Source of the DNA: Hypericum androsaemum
Lineage: Eukaryota > Streptophyta > Magnoliopsida > Malpighiales > Hypericaceae
Assembly: GCA_963995505.1 (NCBI GenBank)
Contig: OZ023197.1
Location: 6,542,121-6,606,120, forward strand
Length of the DNA: 64,000 nt
Direction: 5' to 3'
Shown here: piece after piece, positions 9,934 through 20,659 of the stretch
How the letters are laid out: every line of letters begins with the position of its first letter
Position numbering within the stretch: the stretch's first letter is position 1
Made by a program: the position numbers and the translations under genes
The notes under the pieces: model-generated
The model's input: only the letters and a program-made list of their open reading frames with translations
The model's database searches: none
Told to the model about the DNA's origin: nothing

Positions 9934-12240
9934 AAAAGGAAATATAAGGCAAGAAAAGGCAAGAAAAGCAAAGAAAAGGCAAGAAAATGCAAGAAAAGGG
10001 AAGGAAAGGCAAGAAAAGGAAAGATGAGGCCCAAAAAGGCAAGGAAAATGCAAGATAAGGCAAGAAAAGGTAAGAAAAGGCAAGAAAAGGTAAGAAAATG
10101 CAAGATAAGGCAAGAAAAGGCAAGAAAAGGAAAGATAAGTCAAGAATAGGTAAGAAAAGTCAAGAAAAGGCAAGGAAAAGGCAAGAAATGGAAAGAAAAG
10201 AAAAGAAAAGAAAGAAAAGGCAAGGAAAAGGAATGAAAATGCAAGAAAAGGTAAGAAAAGGCAAGGAAAAGGAATGATAAAGTAAGATAAGGGAAGACAA
10301 GTCAAGAAAAGGAAGGAAAAGGCAAGATAAGGCAAGAAAAGGGAAGAAAAAGCAAGAAAATGAAAGATGAGGCAAGATAAGGCAAAAAAAGAAAGAAAAG
10401 GCAATGAAAAGGCAAGATGAGGCATGAAAAGGTAAGATAAGGCTAGAAAAGGAAAGAAAAGGCATGGAAAAGGTAAGATAATGCAAGAAAAGGAAAGAAA
10501 GGCAAGGAAAAGGCAAGATAAGGTAAGAAAAGGCAAGGAAAAACCATGAAGAGGAAAGAAAAGGCAAGATAAGGATAGAAAAGGCAAAAAAAAGAAAGAA
10601 AAGGCACGGAAAAGTCATGAAAAAGCAAGAAAATGCATAAAAAGGTAACAGAAGGAAAGAAAAGAAAAAAAAAAGCAACATAAGGCAAGAAAAGGGAAGA
10701 TAAGGCAAGAAAAAGGAAAGAAAAGGCAAGCATTGTGAGAATTGGTGAGAAAAGGAAAGATTAGGATAGAAAATGCAAAAAAATTGAAAGAAAAGGCATG
10801 GAAAAGTCATGAAAATGTAAGAAAAGGAAACATAATGCATGAAAAGGCAAGAGAAGGAAAGAAAAATAAAGAAAAGTCAAAATAAGGCAAGAAAAGGAAA
10901 GATATGGAAGGAAAAAGGAAGGAAAAGGCAAGGGAAAGTCAAGAAAAGATAAGATGAGGCAAGATAAGGCAAGAAAAGGAAAGAAAAAGGCATGAAAAAG
11001 GAAAGAAAATGAAAGAAAATACAAAAAAGGGAATGAAAAGGCAAGAAAAGGAAAGATAAGGCAAGAAAAGGCAGGGAAAAGGGAATGAAAAGGCAAGAAA
11101 AGGAAAGATAAGGCAAGGAAAGGCAAGGAAAAGGAATGAAAAGGCAAGAAAAGGAAAGATAAGGCAAGAAAATGCATGAAAAGGCAAGAAAAGGAAAGAA
11201 AAGGCAAGATAAGCCAAGAAAAGTAAAGATAAGCCAAGAAAAGTAAAGATAAGCCAATCAAAGGGATGGAAATGCAAGAAAAGGAAGAAAATGAATAATG
11301 AGGTAAGAATAGGCAAAACAATGCATTAAAATGAAAGATAACGCAAGAAAAAGTATGAAAAGGCAAGAAAAAGAAAGAAAAGGCATTGAAAACGCAAGAA
11401 ATGGAAAGATAAGGAAAGAATAGGCAAGAAAAGGCAAAAAAAGGCAAGGAAAATCCAATGAAACGACAAGAAAAGGCAAGATAATGAAAGAAAAGGCATG
11501 GAAGAGGCATGAAAAGGCAAGATAAGGCAAGAAAAAGAGGAAAAGGCAAGAAAAGGCAAGAAAAGGAAAGAAAAGGCAAGAAAAAGGCTAAAAAAGGTAA
11601 TAGAAGGCAAGAAAAGGCAGCAAAAGGGAAGGAATGGCAAGAAAAGGAAAGATGAGGCACGAAAAGGCAAGAAAAGGAAAGAAAAGGCAACAGAAAGGCA
11701 AGATAAGGCAAGAAAAGGCAAGAAAAGGCAAAAAAAAGGCAAGAAAAGGAAAGATAAGTTAAGAATACACAAGAAAAGTAAAGAAAAGCCAAGGAAAAGG
11801 CAATAAAAGGAAAGAAATGAAAGAAAAAGCAATGAAAAGTAATGAAAATGCAAGAAAATTAAAAATAAGGCAAGAAAAGGCAAGATAAGGGAAGAAAAGT
11901 CAAGATTAGGCAAGAAAAGTAATGATATGGCAAGAAAAGGGATGGAAATGCAAGAAAAAGAAAGAAACGAAATGATGAGGTAAGAAAACGCAAATCAAGG
12001 CAAGAAAAGTAAAGAAGAGGCAAGGAAATTGCAAGAAAAGCTAAGAAAATGCAAGAAAAGGCTAGGAAAAGGCATGAAAAGGCAAGAAAAGGAAAGATAA
12101 GGCAAGAAAAGGCAATAAAAGGCAAGATATGGTAAGATAAGGTAAAATAAGGCAAGAAAAGGTAAGAAAAGGCAAGGAAAAGGCAAGAAAAGGCAATAAA
12201 AGGCAAGAAAAGTAAAGAAAATGCTAGGAAAAGGAAAGAA
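9934..12240. repeat. Decamer satellite, class I block in inverted orientation
   Basis: About 2.3 kb of the same satellite, but purine-rich on the + strand (units CAAGAAAAGG and CAAGATAAGG). It starts at the outer end of LTR B and ends beside the 54-bp inverted repeat at 12247. Together with 5120-7515 it forms two oppositely oriented arrays around the family B relic. The forward Lys-rich and reverse Phe/Leu-rich frames in it are repeat translations. Confidence 0.93.
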
Positions 12241-12246
12241 TGTAAG

Positions 12247-12426
12247 CCTTTTTTGTGAGCAGGTTGAGGCTACCTGGGTAGTCTTATCCTTTAGAGAGGA
12301 AATTTTCTCTCTAAAGGACAAGATAACCAGCTGAGCCATGTCGTAGCAAATTTGGTCCATATAAAAAAAAATTCCTCTCTAAAGGACAAGACTACCCAGG
12401 TAGCCTCAACCTCCTCACAAAAAAGG
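12247..12426. repeat. 54-bp inverted repeat at satellite/viral boundary
   Basis: Left arm 12247-12300 and right arm 12373-12426 are reverse complements at 52 of 54 positions, with a 72-base spacer. The spacer holds GAGCCATGTCGTAGCAAATTTGGTCC, which resembles viral leader sequence at 15249-15297, so it is probably a rearranged leader piece. The right arm overlaps the start of the viral polyprotein frame. Confidence 0.88.
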
Positions 12427-13251
12427 AGCAAAAGGGCCTCATCGACTCCAAAATTGGCTAAAAAGGTTGAAGAACACACCACCAGGTATTCTCTTCAGAA
12501 TGTCTTAAATAGAATTCAATCTGAAGCCTCACTAGAACAACCAAGCCTCCCTCAATTAAAGATAGAGATTAATAATCTCAAACAAGAAATAGCTCAAGTA
12601 AAACTTGATCTTCATTTAGTAAAAACTACCATTCATAACTCACATCTTTGGGAACAGAGTGATACCTCTGGTGAAGAAGAAGAGGAAGAAGTGGTACACA
12701 CTCCTCCGCCCTTAGATGAGAATATACGAAAAGAAGATATTGCTAGCTTAACATGGTTAAATGCCATTGATAGGGCAATTAATCAGAAATGGTACATTAA
12801 AGTTACCATTATTGTGGACAAGGCTTACACTCTAGAAGTTGCTGCCCTTGTTGATTCATGGGCAGACTTAAATTGCATTAATGAAGGGTTAGTACCCTCT
12901 CGATATTTTCAAAAAACGGCCCAATCTTTATCATCGGCCAGCAATCAAAATTTGGAGATCAAATACAAATTATCCTCTGTAGAGATATGTAATCAAGGTA
13001 TTTGTATCTCTCTCCCCTTCATTATGGTTAAGGACTTATCTGCTGAGGTTATTTTAGGAACTCCATTCTTACACCTCCTCTATCCTTTAAAAATTGATGC
13101 TAGTGGAATTAAAACAGAATTTAAAGGGCATGATCTACTCTATCCATTTTTAGAAATGCCAAAAAATCATTCCATTAACTGCTTAAAAGCAAAAGAAAGT
13201 CTATTACAGTCTCTAAAAGAAGAATATTCAAGCTTAAAGCTTCATGAATGA
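12352..13251 (+). pseudogene. Endogenous pararetrovirus polyprotein: upstream region and protease (degraded)
   Basis: A frame of 299 codons related to caulimovirid polyproteins. The first part overlaps the inverted-repeat arm and is Lys/Ser-rich, followed by a helical segment (about residues 60-100), an acidic Glu run (EEEEEEVV) and an aspartic-protease-like segment from about 12810. The protease active site reads VDSWAD, so the Gly normally after Asp-Ser/Thr is Trp, which should abolish activity. VILGTPFLH marks the C-terminal part of the fold. A TGA at 13249 separates it from RT with no change of frame. It is an old genomic copy and cannot give a functional product. Confidence 0.82.
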
Positions 13252-14724
13252 CTCCAAGAGCCCAAGAAAAAACAAAAAATATCTCTTATAAATGAAGAGA
13301 TTAAAAGAATGATTTGTGCAGAAGTACCTATTGCATTTTGGAATCGAAAACAGCATATGGTAGAATTACCATATGAACCCAACTTTGTTGAGAAAAATAT
13401 ACGCACAAAGGCAAGACCAATTGCAATGGGTCCAAGATATTTGGAACTTTGTGAAAAGGAGATTAAAGACCTCCTAGCAAAGGGTCTCATTCGGCCCAGT
13501 CAAAGCCCATGGAGCTGTTCTGCTTTTTATGTTGAAAATGCAGCTAAATTAGAAAGAGGAGCCCCGAGATTGGTTATAAACTATAAACCTTTAAACAAGG
13601 CATTAAGATGGATTAGACATCCAATACCTAATAAAAGAGATCTCATAAATAGGCTTTATCAAGCTCAAATGTTCTCTAAATTTGATATGAAGTCTGGGTT
13701 TAGGCAAATTCAGCTTAAAGAGGAAGATCGGTATAAAACTGCCTTCACAGTTCCATTTGGCTACTATGAATGGAATGTGATGCCATTCGGACTCAAAACA
13801 GCCCCTTCATTATTTCAAAAAATAATGAATGAAATCTACAATCCTTATTCAGGGTTTCTCATTGTCTATATAGATGATGTTTTAGTCTATTCCAATAACT
13901 TGGACCAGCACATCAAACACCTTGGTATATTCATCAAAGTTACTCAGAAGGCAGGCTTAGCAGTATCTGAGAAAAAGGTTAAAACCTTCTAAACAAAAGT
14001 TAGGTTCTTAGGACATTATATTAATCAAGGAACTATTGTTCCCATTGAAAGAGCTATTCCATTTGCCGATAAATTCCCAAATGAAATTCGTGATAAAACA
14101 CAACTACAAAGGTTTCTTGGTAGCTTAAACTATGTTTCAGATTTCTATCCCAATCTAGTTGCTGACTGCAAGCCACTATTTGATAGGCTTAGGAAAAACC
14201 TTGAACCTCGGGGTAGTGAAATGACTAAAGCTATTATTAAAATAAAAGCTAAAGTCAGGGAACTCCCTTGCCTTTCTATCTCTGATCCAGATGCTTTCAA
14301 AATCGTTGAAACAGATGCATCTGAATTGGGATATGGTGGAATCCTTAAGCAAAAGGTCAATAACCAAACCAAAGAGACCTTAGTAAGGTTTAACTCAGGA
14401 AATTGGAACCCTGCACAACAAAACTATTCAACGGTTAAAAAAGAAATGCTAGCGATTGTTATGTGTATTACTAAATTTGAATCTGATTTAATTAATCAAC
14501 ATTTTCTACTAAGGGTCGATTGCAAGGCTGCTAAAGACATTCTTAATAAGGATGTAAAAAATATGGCCTCTAAACAAATTTTTGCTCGATGGCAAGCTAT
14601 ATTATCTTGTTTTGATTTTACCATCGAACATATTAAAGGACAAGATAATTCTTTACCTGATTTTCTAACTCGTGAATTTTTACAGGGACAAAGTTCTGGC
14701 TCGCTCACCATCTCCCAATCCTAA
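13252..14724 (+). pseudogene. Endogenous pararetrovirus reverse transcriptase-RNase H (degraded)
   Basis: Continues the same frame. RT motifs in order: PRLVINYKPLN near 13565, FDMKSGFRQIQL near 13682, MPFGLKTAPSLFQ near 13781 and the catalytic box YIDDVLVYS near 13867. An in-frame TAA at 13990 falls between RT and connection. RNase H follows with acidic residues in VETDASELGYGG (14307), EMLAIV (14446), RVDCKAA (14515) and SLPDFLTRE (14652), ending at TAA 14722. RT followed by RNase H with no integrase, next to a movement-protein-like gene, identifies a caulimovirid and separates it from Ty3/gypsy. Two stops and no frameshift in the whole frame; both stops could be C-to-T changes. Confidence 0.92.
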
Positions 14725-14952
14725 AGGACGAGTTGATCGTGTCACCGGATCAACCTCTAAAGGAAAAGAACCAGCAAGGACAAGCACCCAGGATAATTTC
14801 CTCTCTAAAGAAGCCTATAAATAGGCATGGTACTCAGAAAGTCCATCTATGGACCATTCACAAATCTGATCACCGGAGAAGTCGACCATAGTGAAGGCTT
14901 CTTCTTCATATTGAAGGTCTACAGGTGAGGGTCTCGGACAATAATTCTTAGT
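14725..14952 (+). promoter_or_regulatory. Probable pararetroviral promoter/intergenic region
   Basis: Non-coding DNA just after the viral RNase H stop. It contains CCTATAAATAGGC (TATA core at 14816), a short hairpin GTTGATC...GGATCAAC at 14732-14752, and a CTCTCTAAAG motif (14801) also found in the inverted-repeat arms at 12.3 kb. In caulimovirids the pregenomic RNA promoter lies after the polymerase gene, so the position fits. Activity is not shown. Confidence 0.55.
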
Positions 14953-15225
14953 TTAGGGCGTGTTTGTTACCTTTTTAAAGGTTAGTTTACTAATTTCTAC
15001 TGGTACAGATGATTCTCCTACCTCATTTAAGGTATTTATAGTGAGTTTCTCTTTATCTGATATTCTAAATTTCTCTAGTCTAGAAGCAAGTTCACCAATA
15101 AATTCATCTCCTAATTTATGACTTTCTTTTTTCAGGATAGGAGGTGGTTTGAACATGATTGCTTCGGATGGGAGTTTAGGTGGACTATTTTTGGAGGTAG
15201 AGGGTGTATCCTTTAAGGGAAAGAA
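14953..15225 (-). pseudogene. Inverted pararetrovirus polyprotein fragment
   Basis: Read on the minus strand this encodes a segment with KDTPSTSKNSPPKLPSEA and KKESHKLGDEFIG, then a further stretch ending in KLTFKKVTNTP. The first part is the same viral region found on the + strand at about 23113-23239, so two copies of this region exist in the window. Here it continues past the point where LTR D interrupts the other copy. It sits backwards between the viral promoter region and primer site, so the locus has been rearranged. Confidence 0.8.
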
Positions 15226-15237
15226 ACGGGATAAAAC

Positions 15238-15249
15238 TGATATCAGAGC
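15238..15249 (+). other. Degenerate tRNA-Met primer site of the pararetrovirus
   Basis: TGATATCAGAGC matches the 12-base initiator tRNA-Met complement at 11 of 12 positions. It lies about 150 bases before the movement-protein-like ATG, the layout expected at the origin of a caulimovirid genome map. Confidence 0.6.
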
Positions 15250-15395
15250 CATGTTGTAGGGAAAGAGACGATGAATTCTTTTGCGCAAATTTGGTCCTTA
15301 TAAAAAAAAAATTTTCAAAGCTATAGTGCGTAAGTTGTCGTTGAGGCAGGGAAGCCGTTTAGACACTGCAGAAGCCTTGAAAATTCGCCCTTTTT
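15250..15395 (+). other. Pararetroviral leader
   Basis: Short non-coding stretch from the primer site to the next start codon. It shares GCAAATTTGGTCC plus an A run with 12344-12370, and has a possible stem between ATTTTCAAAGC (about 15312) and GCCTTGAAAAT (15373). Confidence 0.5.
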
Positions 15396-15918
15396 ATGGA
15401 AAATTTTGCTAAAAGCTTTTCTCGTTCTTCTTCTTTTTCGTCTTTATCTGATAGGCTACCAAGAAATAAAGAAATATTAACTGTAGAAAATATAGAAGAA
15501 AAGCTAAACAAATGGAATATGCCATGTTCTTCCTTGTCTACTATTTATAAGTGTGGAAGTTTTAAATTAATTTTTGATTATGTGATTAAAACTGAAGAGC
15601 GTACGATTCCCCTTAAAGAGGGATTTGCAAATTTTAATTTGCCCTCCGAAAAACTCATTGAGTCACATAAGAAAAAATATAAATACCTCCATTTTGGATT
15701 AGTTATAGTAGGTTTAAAACCTTTAACTAGAACAGGGTTAAACACTTCAGCTTTAGTCATGGTTCGCGACCAAAGACATAATAAAATAGAAGAATCTATA
15801 ATTGGAGTCATTGAATCAAATCTAGCTCACAGTCCTATTTTCTTTATGTGTTTTCCAAATTTCTCAGTTTCACTTGAAGATCAGACAATTATGCATTCTT
15901 TAACATTAATGTTAAAAC
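15396..15918 (+). pseudogene. Movement-protein-like gene of endogenous pararetrovirus, 5' part (interrupted)
   Basis: ATG at 15396 with about 174 uninterrupted codons up to a retrotransposon LTR at 15919. Features resembling caulimovirid movement proteins of the 30K superfamily include HFGLVIVGLKPLTRTGLN (about residues 102-119), VRDQRHNKIEESIIG soon after, and a conserved acidic residue in this core. Such proteins enlarge plasmodesmata for cell-to-cell spread. The remaining part appears at 22011, beyond the insertion. This copy is broken by about 6 kb of retrotransposon DNA and is not functional. Confidence 0.8.
15914..15918 (+). repeat. Target-site duplication, left copy (AAAAC)
   Basis: AAAAC directly before the LTR start at 15919. 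The same five bases occur at 22011-22015 directly after the inverted LTR end. A five-base duplication is the usual size for LTR retrotransposons. Confidence 0.65.
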
Positions 15919-16697
15919 TGATATGAATATGAGAAGCACTCAAATGATGATTTCAAGTGCCAATCTGACCAAGTGAGAGAGCACGGACAAAGCGCTTCAA
16001 GTCACAACTTAATGGGCTGATTTCCAAGCTTACATCGGAGAGTTGGGCCCAAGCAAATTTATTAAAGTCCATGGACCAAGAGCCACAAAATTCAGCTGAG
16101 TTTATGACCTTAATACAAGTTCTAGAAGGTCCTTTCAGCAGCAAAGATCTTGAAGATTCATTCTCTCTGATTTGGGTATTCTATTTAGGAAGTTTATTTC
16201 AGCCATTAGTTTTGATTAGGAAGTTATATTCCAACAACTCTTGGCTTATTTAGCTTGTTTGTCATGTTTGTAGCCTTCTTAAAAGGCAGAGATTGGTTTC
16301 CTTTTTAGTTTCCCTTTTTAAGTCATATTTATCTAGTTAGAAGTTTTATTTAACTAGGATTCTTTTTGTAACAATCTGCCTATATATAAAGGCTTTATCA
16401 ATGAGAATGAGGAGAATAATTTGAGTACAAAAAACGTGGGCTTTGCTCTCTTGGTTCTTCGGAACTGTTCGAACACAGCGGAGGGATTCCGTTCGTTCAC
16501 CTTCGACTTATCAAGCGGATCTACATCACCGTTTGTGGCGTCTTTATCAAATCAAGGTTCTTGTTTCCCTACAGCAGCGGGTCGAGGTTGTTCATACCGA
16601 GGTTCTTGCAAAGGTGCAAACAACGGGTCGAGATTTCCATCAATCTGAACGTAGATAGATCCGGCTTTCTCGTGGATCCGTAACAAGATTCATATCA
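15919..16697 (+). mobile_element. LTR, Ty3/gypsy family A, copy 1
   Basis: 779 bp from TGATATGAAT to ATTCATATCA, a perfect ten-base terminal inverted repeat. TATA box TATATATAAA at 16381. Stem AAGCGG (16513) / CCGTTT (16529) followed by GTGGCGT. The 5' part retains the pol tail in damaged form (QVPI, stop, then RARTKRFKSQLNGLI from 15978). It differs from copy 2 at 20660 at about a dozen positions. Confidence 0.93.
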
Positions 16698-16699
16698 GT

Positions 16700-16711
16700 T
16701 GGTATCAGAGC
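16700..16711 (+). other. Primer binding site (initiator tRNA-Met)
   Basis: TGGTATCAGAGC, two bases after LTR A copy 1. Confidence 0.95.
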
Positions 16712-16840
16712 TACGGCTTGCTACTATCTATCTTTACCTTTCCTTTGTTAGTTTCTCTTTTTTTTCAATCAATAATGGTATCAAAGCTTAGATTTCTATT
16801 TCAGTTCTATCTATCTTTTAAATTTCATTTTTATCATTAG
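16712..16840 (+). other. Truncated leader
   Basis: AT-rich leader following the primer site. Gag and the first half of protease are missing: the leader joins directly to protease sequence at about 16841. Confidence 0.7.
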
Positions 16841-17676
16841 TGGAGAAGTACGAGTGGAGAAGTCTAAGGATAGTGGAGTAGTACGAGTGGAGAAGCAAGT
16901 GCTAGTGACATTCCGCATTGGCAAGTACGAAGATGAAGTGTTTTGCCAATGCAAGCTAGTCATCTACTGTTGGGGAGGCCGTGGCAGTTTGATAGAAGAG
17001 TAACTCATGACAGACACACCAACAAGTACTCATTCACACTCAATAGGCATGTGTTCACTTTGGCACCCTTAGCGCCATCACAAGTTTGTGAAGATCAGAT
17101 GAAGTTACAAAAAGAAAGTGATGAGAGAAAAAAAGGTGAGCAAAAGAAACGAATCGACAGGAGAGAAGAAGCCGAAAAACAGAAAGGAAAAATGGCCAAA
17201 AGAGAGGATACAATGGAGCAAGCAAAAGAAGCCAGAAAAACAGAATTGAAATCGGCCATTGAGAGAAAATCCGAGGGATGGAAAAAGAACTACTATGTGG
17301 GAGCAAGTGAAATCAAGCAAGCTTATTTTGAAAAAAAGTCTATGATCTTACTTCGGTGGAGGGAGACACTTTTGATCACTAATGAACTTGAGCCACACTT
17401 GCCTAGTATGGTTGTTTCTCTCTTGCAGGACTACAAGGATGTCTTTCCCGAAGAGCTACCAGCTGGATTACCACCTATACGAAGGATTGAGCATCAAATT
17501 GACTTTGTTCCAGGAGCTACCATACCTAACCGCCCCGCATATAGAAGTAATCCTGAGGAAACAAAGGAACTTGAGAGGCAAGTCAATGAGCTTTTGGAAA
17601 AAGGGTACGTGAGAGAAATCATGAGCCCATGTGCTGTTCCAGTCCTACTTGTGCCTAAGAAGGATGGATCATGTTA
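16841..17676 (+). pseudogene. pol: Truncated protease-RT pseudogene, family B-like pol
   Basis: Starts within the protease with a partial tandem duplication of about 34 bp (TGGAGAAGTACGAGTGGAGAAG occurs twice with changes). From 16943 an open frame carries the protease end (HLLLGRPWQFDRR), the Lys/Glu-rich linker and the RT fingers (RPAYRSNP near 17540, [13 protein letters not shown] near 17634). It breaks at 17670, where about 79 bp present in the copy at 3.9-4.0 kb are missing between two CATG strings, removing an RT motif and shifting the frame. The gag region is absent. Confidence 0.88.
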
Positions 17677-18774
17677 GATGAGTTGCATGGATCTTACATG
17701 TTTTCTAAGATTGACTTAAAAAGTGGTTATCATCAGATTAGGATGAAAGAAGGAGATGAGTGGAAGACTGCTTTTAAAACAAAATATGGGTTGTTTGAGT
17801 GGATGGTCATGCCGTTCGGGTTATCTAATGCACCTAGTACATTCATGCGCCTTATGAATCATGTCTTACGACCATTTATTGGCAAATTTATCGTTGTGTA
17901 CTTTGATGATATACTCATTTATAGTACGAGTTTAGAGGATCATGTAGAGCATTTGAAATCTGTCCTAGATGCACTTAGAGAGGATCAATTGTTTGCCAAC
18001 TTGAAGAAGTACACCTTTTGCACAGATAAACTTGTATTCTTGGGTTTTGCTGTTAGTGCTCACGGGATACAGGTTGATGAGGAGAAGATCTGAGCCATCC
18101 GGGACTAGCCAAGTCCTACAAGTGTTGCTAACGTTCGAAGTTTTCATGGCTTAGCTAGCTCTTACAGGAGGTTCGTGAAAGACTTTAGTAGCCTAGCCGC
18201 ACCCCTCACTGAAGTCATCAAGAAGAACATTGGATTTAGTTGGGGAGAAGCTTAAGAGAACTCATTCCAACTCATCAAAGAGAAGTTGACTAATGCTCCT
18301 TTGTTGGCTTTGCCTAACTTTGCTAAAACCTTTGAAGTTGAATGTGATGCCTCAGGTATAGGGATTGGAGCTGTCCTCATGCAAGAAGGGAGACCAATTG
18401 CCTACTTTAGTGAGAAACTAAGTAGAGCAACCTTGAACTATCCAACTTATGACAAAGAATTGTATGCACTAGTTCGAACATTGGAAACGTGGCAGCATTA
18501 CTTGTGGCCTAAGGAATTTGTGATCCACACTGATCATGAATCACTCAAGCACCTAAAGGGGCAACACAAGTTGAATAGGAGGCATGCACGATGGGTGGAG
18601 TTCATTGAGACATTTCCTTATGTCATTCGCTACAAGCAAGGTAAGGAAAATGTAGTAGCTGATGCCCTATCGCGAAGGTATGCTTTGATCTCAACTCTTG
18701 ATGCGAAGTTACTTGGTTTTGAACACCTTAAAGAGTTGTATGCTGATGATACTGATTTTGGTGATCTGTTCTGA
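17671..18774 (+). pseudogene. pol: RT (C-terminal) and RNase H pseudogene
   Basis: New frame after the 79-bp deletion. RT continues with [26 protein letters not shown] and the catalytic YFDDILIYS near 17910. Stops are TGA 18091, TAG 18106, TAA 18253 and TGA 18772. RNase H is complete between them: [14 protein letters not shown] near 18338, [31 protein letters not shown] and VVADALSRR near 18655. The frame does not change again up to 20118. The stops fit C-to-T changes (or G-to-A for TGG to TAG at 18106, where the copy at 4.45 kb has TGG). Confidence 0.9.
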
Positions 18775-19958
18775 CCTACGGAAAAGAGTGCAAGTGGTAA
18801 ATTTTTTCGAAATGACGGTTACCTATTTCGTGAGAACAAACTTTGTGTGCCTAATTTTTCTATGCGAGAGTTGCTAATTCAGGAGGCACATAGAGGCGGA
18901 TTGATGGGGCACTTTGGAATCGCCAAGACTTTGGCAATGCTACAAGATCACTTCTATTGGCCACACATGAAGCGCGACGTTGAAAGAGTTTGCGGGCGTT
19001 GCATCACATGCAAGCAAGCCAAGTCAAAGGTAAAACCCCACTGTTTGTATACCCCACTACCTATACCTAGTGAGCCTTGGATTGATATTTCTATGGATTT
19101 TGTGTTAGGACTGCCTAGGACTAAACGTGGAAGGGATTCAATCTTTGTGGTCGTGGATAGGTTTTCTAAGATGGCACATTTTATTTCATGTCATAAGACT
19201 GATGATGCTTCAAACATTGCTGATTTGTTCTTTAGAGAAGTTGTTAGGTTGCATGGTATGCCTAGAACTATTATTTCTGATAGAGATGCTAAGTTCTTGA
19301 GTTACTTTTGGAAGACCTTGTGGAGTAAGTTAGGTACCAAGTTTTTATTTTCTACTACTTGTCATCCACAAACTGATGGTCAAACTGAAGTTGTAAATAG
19401 GACTTTGTCTACTTTATTGAGAGCACTTATCAAGCATAACATTAAGACTTGGGAAGAATGTCTGCCACATGTTGAATTTGCTTATAATTGTTCAGTTCAT
19501 TCTGCAACTCAATTCTCACCATTTGAGCTTGTTTATGGATTTAATCCTTTGACTCCATTGGATTTATCACCTGTGCCTTCGAGTGAGCATGTTAACTTAG
19601 ATGGCAAGAGGAAGGCTGAATTTGTCAAGCAACTGCATGAGAAGGCGCGAATGAACATAGAGAAACGAACGGAGTACTATGCGATACAGGCAAACAAAGG
19701 ACGACACAAAGTTGTCTTTGAGCCTGGTGATTGGGTCTGGTTGCACACGAGAAAGGAACGTTTTCCTACACAACGACGTTCAAAGTTGCTACCACGGGGA
19801 GATGGTCTGTTTCAAGTGCTTGAACGCATCAATGACAATGCCTACAAGCTTTACCTGCCAGGTGAGTATAATGTTAGTGCTTCTTTCAATGTTACTGATT
19901 TGAGTTCGTTTAATGTAGGTGACGATTTGAGGACAAATCCTTTTCAAGCGGAGGGGAA
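18775..19958 (+). pseudogene. pol: Integrase pseudogene, best-preserved copy
   Basis: Uninterrupted from 18775 into the LTR at 19959. Zinc region: [12 protein letters not shown], then [12 protein letters not shown]. Core: first Asp in [18 protein letters not shown], second Asp in ISDRDAKF, Glu in [14 protein letters not shown]-like module follows ([20 protein letters not shown], then [18 protein letters not shown]), and the frame reads on through the polypurine tract. In an intact element it would join the cDNA ends to host DNA. It cannot be expressed normally here because gag and part of RT are lost upstream. Confidence 0.92.
19947..19958 (+). other. Polypurine tract
   Basis: AGCGGAGGGGAA directly before TGATGTGAAG, identical to the tract at 9154-9165. 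Confidence 0.85.
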
Positions 19959-20659
19959 TGATGTGAAGCTACAAGACTCACATCAAGTGCTAGTACCAAT
20001 TGGGCAGATGACACGAGCAAGAGCCAAAACATTTCAAGCAGATCTTAATGGGTTAATGGAAGAAGTCTGGGCTCAAGCTAGTGCGTACAAGTGCAAGGAC
20101 GTGCATGAGGCCCAGTGAAAGCCCACGCACGTGATAGAGGCTACTTTGGAAGCTTGACATGCACGTAAACTTCTGGATGCATGCGCATATGGAGAATCAA
20201 GAAGATTCAGCCTGTTTAGGACGTGCAGCTATTAGTTATTCTATTAGATATTATTTGCTTAGATATTATTCTATTAGTTATTCTATTAGATATTATTTGC
20301 TTAGATTATTTCTTATTTAGTTGAATAATTCGGCCAGAATATCCTTAGATTACGAAAGAGAGTTTTGGCCAGCCTTTGAACTCCTTTTTAGGAGTTAGCT
20401 TATTTAGCAATACTTTGGTACTTTGGAGCCTATATAAGGAGGTCTCCTAGCAATAAAAAGGACGAACTTTTGAGATTGATTTCATTCTTTGTGAGTTAAG
20501 ATACTCCTTGTGTGTTCTTGCTAATTGCTGGATTGCTAAGCTTGAGCGCAACTTTTCACTTATCAAACGATTCTTCCATCATCATTTGTGGCGTGATTCG
20601 ACTTGGAACATAGGTTCACGAAATTCCATTCGTGGGTTGCGGTATGTCAGCTTCAATAA
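19959..20659 (+). mobile_element. 3' LTR, family B, truncated
   Basis: Matches LTR B at 9166 through about 20648 but lacks its last 100 or so bases; a short unrelated string precedes LTR A at 20660. It contains the pol tail ([20 protein letters not shown], ending early at TGA 20116), TATATAAG at 20431, AATAAA near 20452, and a damaged stem (AAACGA 20565, TCATTT 20582). The 20220-20300 stretch carries a short tandem duplication of TATTAGTTATTCTATTAGA-like sequence not present in the 9.2-kb copy. Confidence 0.88.

Noticed and set aside
9934..10149. Lys/Arg/Gly-rich frames on the purine strand of the satellite, such as repeats of [11 protein letters not shown]
   Set aside because: They are the complement-strand translation of the same decamer and recur wherever the array is read backwards.
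12352..15918. A functional, activatable virus
   Set aside because: The genome pieces are incomplete, reordered and partly inverted, carry several stops, a changed protease active site and a 6-kb insertion in the movement-protein-like gene.
16421..16658. Small frames repeated at 16421-16658, 21162-21399 and 54780-54989
   Set aside because: They are the same R/U5 part of LTR A copies; duplication of the LTR, not gene conservation, explains the repeat.
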